Source: Mucilaginibacter sp. OK283 (GTDB lineage: Bacteria; Bacteroidota; Bacteroidia; Sphingobacteriales; Sphingobacteriaceae). Taken from it: a stretch of 64,000 nt of DNA. Each line of letters begins with the position of its first letter. The stretch's first letter is position 1. The notes beneath the pieces are model-generated. The model ran no database searches, was not told where the DNA came from, and was given only the letters and a program-made list of their open reading frames with translations. The stretch lies in contig NZ_FODR01000011.1 in NCBI RefSeq assembly GCF_900110415.1, positions 186,001 through 250,000 of the forward strand. The letters are read 5' to 3'. The position numbers were made by a program, and so were the translations under genes. This document shows positions 61,393 to 64,000 of this stretch, in pieces.

Positions 61393-63003
61393 TTATTTCT
61401 TACGGGCATAAGCCAGTGAAGCGGCGACAAAGTTAATAAAAAGTGGGTGCGGATTTGCAACTGTTGATTTTAATTCGGGATGAAATTGCGAGCCCACAAA
61501 AAACGGGTGATTTTTTAATTCTACAATCTCCACCAAATTGTTCTCGGGGTTAATTCCCGAAGGGATTAATCCAGCGGTTTCGTACTGTTTTAGGTAGTTA
61601 TTATTAAACTCGTAACGATGGCGATGTCTTTCGGATATGCTGGTTTTGCCATATATAGCCGCAGCCTTACTGTTCTTTTTCAACTCGCAGGCATAGGCCC
61701 CAAGGCGCATGGTGCCACCTTTGTTGGTGATGGTTTTTTGATCTTCCATCATACCAATAACCGGGTGCCTGGTGTCGGGGTTCATTTCGGTGCTGTTGGC
61801 ATTTTCAAGGCCCAACACGTTACGGCCAAACTCCACTACCGCGCACTGCATGCCCAAACAAATACCAAAGAAAGGTATATTGTTTTCGCGAACATAGCGG
61901 ATAGCTTCAATTTTACCTTCAAAACCGCGCTCGCCAAAACCGGGGGCAACCAGTACACCGTGCAGGCCTTTAAGCTTTTCTACAGCGTTTCCGGGCGTCA
62001 GGCTTTCTGATGGTATATATTCAACCCTTACTTTACACTCTTTGGCAGCACCCGCGTGAATGAACGCTTCGGTGATGGATTTATAGGCATCCGGTAATTC
62101 TACATATTTACCTACCAGGGCGATGCGCACATCGGCGGTAGGGTTTTTTAAACGGCCCAGGAAATCTTTCCAGTTTTCAAGACTTGGCTCATTTTTGTGC
62201 GATAGTTTTAATTTGGTAAGTACGGTTTTATCCAGTTGCTCTTTCAGCATCAATAAGGGCACATCGTAAATGGTCGATGCATCTATAGATTCGATTACCG
62301 CGTTGATATTCACGTTACAGAAAAGCGCAATTTTTTTACGGATATCCATATTCAGGTGATGCTCGGTGCGGCAAACCAAAATATCCGGCTGGATACCGTA
62401 TTCAAGCAGCATTTTTACTGAGTGCTGCGTTGGCTTGGTTTTTAACTCGCCTGCGGCCGCAAGGAAAGGGACCAAAGTAAGGTGAATAACCAATGAGTTA
62501 CCCGAGCCTATCTCCCACCTGAACTGGCGTACAGCCTCGATATAAGGCAATGATTCGATGTCTCCCACAGTACCACCCAGTTCGGTAATCACGATATCAT
62601 AATCACCGCTTTCGCCAAGAATGCGGAAATTGCGTTTAATTTCGTCGGTAATGTGTGGTACCACTTGTACCGTTTTACCTAAAAAAGCACCTTCACGCTC
62701 TTTATTGATCACATTTTGATAAATACGGCCGGTAGTAATGTTATTTGCTTTTGATGTTGGGGTATTTAAAAAGCGTTCGTAATGACCAAGGTCTAAATCT
62801 GTTTCGGCGCCATCCTCGGTTACGTAGCATTCGCCATGCTCGTATGGGTTTAACGTTCCCGGATCAATATTGATATAGGGGTCAAACTTTTGGATAGTGA
62901 CACGATAACCGCGCGATTGAAGTAATTTGGCTAATGAGGCTGAGATAATACCTTTTCCTAACGACGAGGTAACGCCACCCGTAACAAAAATATATTTAGT
63001 CAT
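61393..63003 (-). CDS. pyrG: CTP synthase
   Basis: The 536-residue enzyme makes CTP from UTP, ATP and glutamine. The synthetase domain starts KYIFVTGGVTSSLGKGI (Walker-type) with IDPGTLNPYEHGECYVTEDG; the glutaminase domain has FFGICLGMQCAVVEFGRN (catalytic Cys about 384) and VGSQFHPELKS. Full length. It is upstream of yidC and has a promoter element before its start. It is a housekeeping gene, with no anomaly. Confidence 0.97.
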   Translation of the reverse strand: MTKYIFVTGGVTSSLGKGIISASLAKLLQSRGYRVTIQKFDPYINIDPGTLNPYEHGECYVTEDGAETDLDLGHYERFLNTPTSKANNITTGRIYQNVINKEREGAFLGKTVQVVPHITDEIKRNFRILGESGDYDIVITELGGTVGDIESLPYIEAVRQFRWEIGSGNSLVIHLTLVPFLAAAGELKTKPTQHSVKMLLEYGIQPDILVCRTEHHLNMDIRKKIALFCNVNINAVIESIDASTIYDVPLLMLKEQLDKTVLTKLKLSHKNEPSLENWKDFLGRLKNPTADVRIALVGKYVELPDAYKSITEAFIHAGAAKECKVRVEYIPSESLTPGNAVEKLKGLHGVLVAPGFGERGFEGKIEAIRYVRENNIPFFGICLGMQCAVVEFGRNVLGLENANSTEMNPDTRHPVIGMMEDQKTITNKGGTMRLGAYACELKKNSKAAAIYGKTSISERHRHRYEFNNNYLKQYETAGLIPSGINPENNLVEIVELKNHPFFVGSQFHPELKSTVANPHPLFINFVAASLAYARKK

Positions 63004-63062
63004 GATTTTTTTGAAAAATGGCTGCGGTTTTATGCCGAAACCAAATGTTTGTGTACGGGATA

Positions 63063-63070
63063 CAAAAGTA
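63063..63070 (-). promoter_or_regulatory. -7 element (TACTTTTG) of pyrG
   Basis: TACTTTTG on the minus strand matches TAnnTTTG, about 60 bp upstream of the ATG at 63003. The TTG position is weak. Confidence 0.45.
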
Positions 63071-63202
63071 AGAAAATTTTCAGGCTTTGGTGTACTTGTT
63101 GAGAAAAAACGGCCGAACCATGGTATTTAATAAACATGCTGATTTGTAACATTTTATAATTGAGATAATTACAAAATATACAAACCGATGAAATGACAAT
63201 AG

Positions 63203-64000
63203 TTAAACTGTTGTCTTATGCCCGCTATACAAAGCTATTTTGCGGTGAAGTTCGTTAGGATTAAATGGCTTGCTCACGTAGTCATTCATCCCAACGGTAA
63301 ATGCCATATCCTGTATATCCAGCATGGCCGAAGCGGTAAGCGCTATAATGGGCAGGTTTTTATATTTCTCGCCCTCTAAGTTGCGTATTGCCGTGGTGGT
63401 TTGGTAGCCATCCATCTCGGGCATCTGTAAATCCATCAGCACCATATCGTAATCACGGGTTTGTACCAGCATCAGTGCAATTTCGCCATTCTCGGCCACA
63501 TCACATTCCACATCCCATTGCTTCATAAAATGCTTAGCCAGTATTACGTTAATCTGGTTATCCTCGGCTATTAGCAACCTGGTGCCTTTTAAACTTTTTA
63601 AGGCATAAAACTCGTCGCTGTCTGATGTACTGCTTAAGTGCCTTTTGCTTTTTTTAAACGCAAGGCTAAAGCTAAAAACAGATCCTACGCCAAATTCGCT
63701 TTTCACTTTTATATCGGTACCCAGTAACTGCAAAAGGCGTTTTGTAATGGTCAAACCTAATCCCGTGCCTCCGTATTTGCGGGTAGTATCGGTGCTGGCC
63801 TGGCTAAAGCTATCAAAAATATGGTCAATTTTATCGGGCATAATTCCTATACCGGTATCAGCAACCTCAAAATCGATGATTGATCTGTCGCCGTCGTTAC
63901 CGGCCATTGTAGCTGTAATGGTAACCTTTCCTTTTTCGGTAAATTTAACTGCATTGCTTATTAAATTGGTCAAAATCTGTCCCAGCCTAACCGGATCGCC
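63203..64000 (-). CDS. Hybrid histidine kinase/response regulator (N-terminus outside window)
   Basis: Only the C-terminal 265 residues are visible, open to the window edge and starting GDPVRLGQILTNL. They hold an HATPase domain (NLISNAVKFTEKG, GGTGLGLTITKRLL) and a REC domain with LLIAEDNQIN and MVLMDLQMPEMDGYQ (phosphoacceptor Asp), ending in a conserved NDYVSKPFNPNEL. It resembles the hybrid kinase at 48321, and is probably anchored by a sensor region upstream. Sensor input cannot be seen. Confidence 0.9.
   Translation of the reverse strand, partial: GDPVRLGQILTNLISNAVKFTEKGKVTITATMAGNDGDRSIIDFEVADTGIGIMPDKIDHIFDSFSQASTDTTRKYGGTGLGLTITKRLLQLLGTDIKVKSEFGVGSVFSFSLAFKKSKRHLSSTSDSDEFYALKSLKGTRLLIAEDNQINVILAKHFMKQWDVECDVAENGEIALMLVQTRDYDMVLMDLQMPEMDGYQTTTAIRNLEGEKYKNLPIIALTASAMLDIQDMAFTVGMNDYVSKPFNPNELHRKIALYSGHKTTV

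Noticed and set aside
1..64000. tRNA or rRNA genes in the gaps
   Set aside because: No tRNA T-arm pattern or cloverleaf was found by eye in any gap, and no rRNA-like stretch; small RNAs without a family signature could still be missed.

Overview
The window looks like chromosomal DNA of a Bacteroidota bacterium of the Sphingobacteriaceae, most likely Mucilaginibacter or a close relative. This is inferred from a SusC/SusD/SusE outer-membrane uptake operon, GIN-domain, DUF3857, DUF2795 and MpaB-type proteins, lipoproteins with a Cys-Lys-Lys start, the pyrG-yidC order, moderate GC, and promoters of the Bacteroidota type (TTG, about 19 bp, TAnnTTTG). The genus cannot be proved from the sequence alone. 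I see no tRNA, rRNA, CRISPR array, prophage, transposase or plasmid gene.

Layout. Positions 1-9961 hold a minus-strand sugar-oxidation cluster: two GMC flavoprotein dehydrogenases, two Tat-lipoprotein 'gluconate 2-dehydrogenase subunit 3' partners, two Gfo/Idh/MocA oxidoreductases and two sugar phosphate isomerase/epimerase-like proteins. The set resembles the 3-keto-glycoside route, in which a periplasmic dehydrogenase oxidises C3 of a sugar. Positions 10110-19425 hold a TolB-like protein, a fatty acid desaturase, a TPR histidine kinase, a thioesterase, queG and an exonuclease. Positions 19556-29542 hold two DUF3857 proteins, an NlpC/P60 peptidase, mutS, an AlkD-type protein, a frameshifted gene and an acetyltransferase. 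Positions 29995-37123 are mostly small membrane proteins and lipoproteins, with a CDF transporter, ppnP and a YbjQ protein. Positions 37478-48166 hold recQ, a CBM48-like esterase, susC-susD-susE and gltA. Positions 48321-64000 hold two hybrid kinases (one partial), a GAF kinase, an ABC permease with a DUF3347 lipoprotein, queA, ispD, a cobalamin adenosyltransferase, a GH19 chitinase, yidC and pyrG.

The most unusual feature is not a gene. At least twelve intergenic gaps contain short tandem repeats of 7-8 bp (sometimes 9-10), arranged as two inverted, mutually complementary arms. Each locus has its own unit (for example GTGAGTA, GGTTCAT, AATCAAG, AGTCGGA). At least one arm nearly always begins at, or a few bases after, a stop codon, and at four loci an ordinary terminator hairpin sits between the arms. 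At two loci the repeat has entered coding sequence (ispD N-terminus, esterase C-terminus), and at one it supplies both stop codons of a convergent gene pair. The period resembles the heptameric STRR repeats of cyanobacteria, but the inverted, gene-end arrangement looks distinct.

Other notable items are a 14-bp tandem duplication that breaks a small gene at 28543-28976, a 26-bp perfect palindrome between the esterase and susC that looks like a LacI-type operator, three other families of hairpin repeats, and several small genes below usual length cut-offs.
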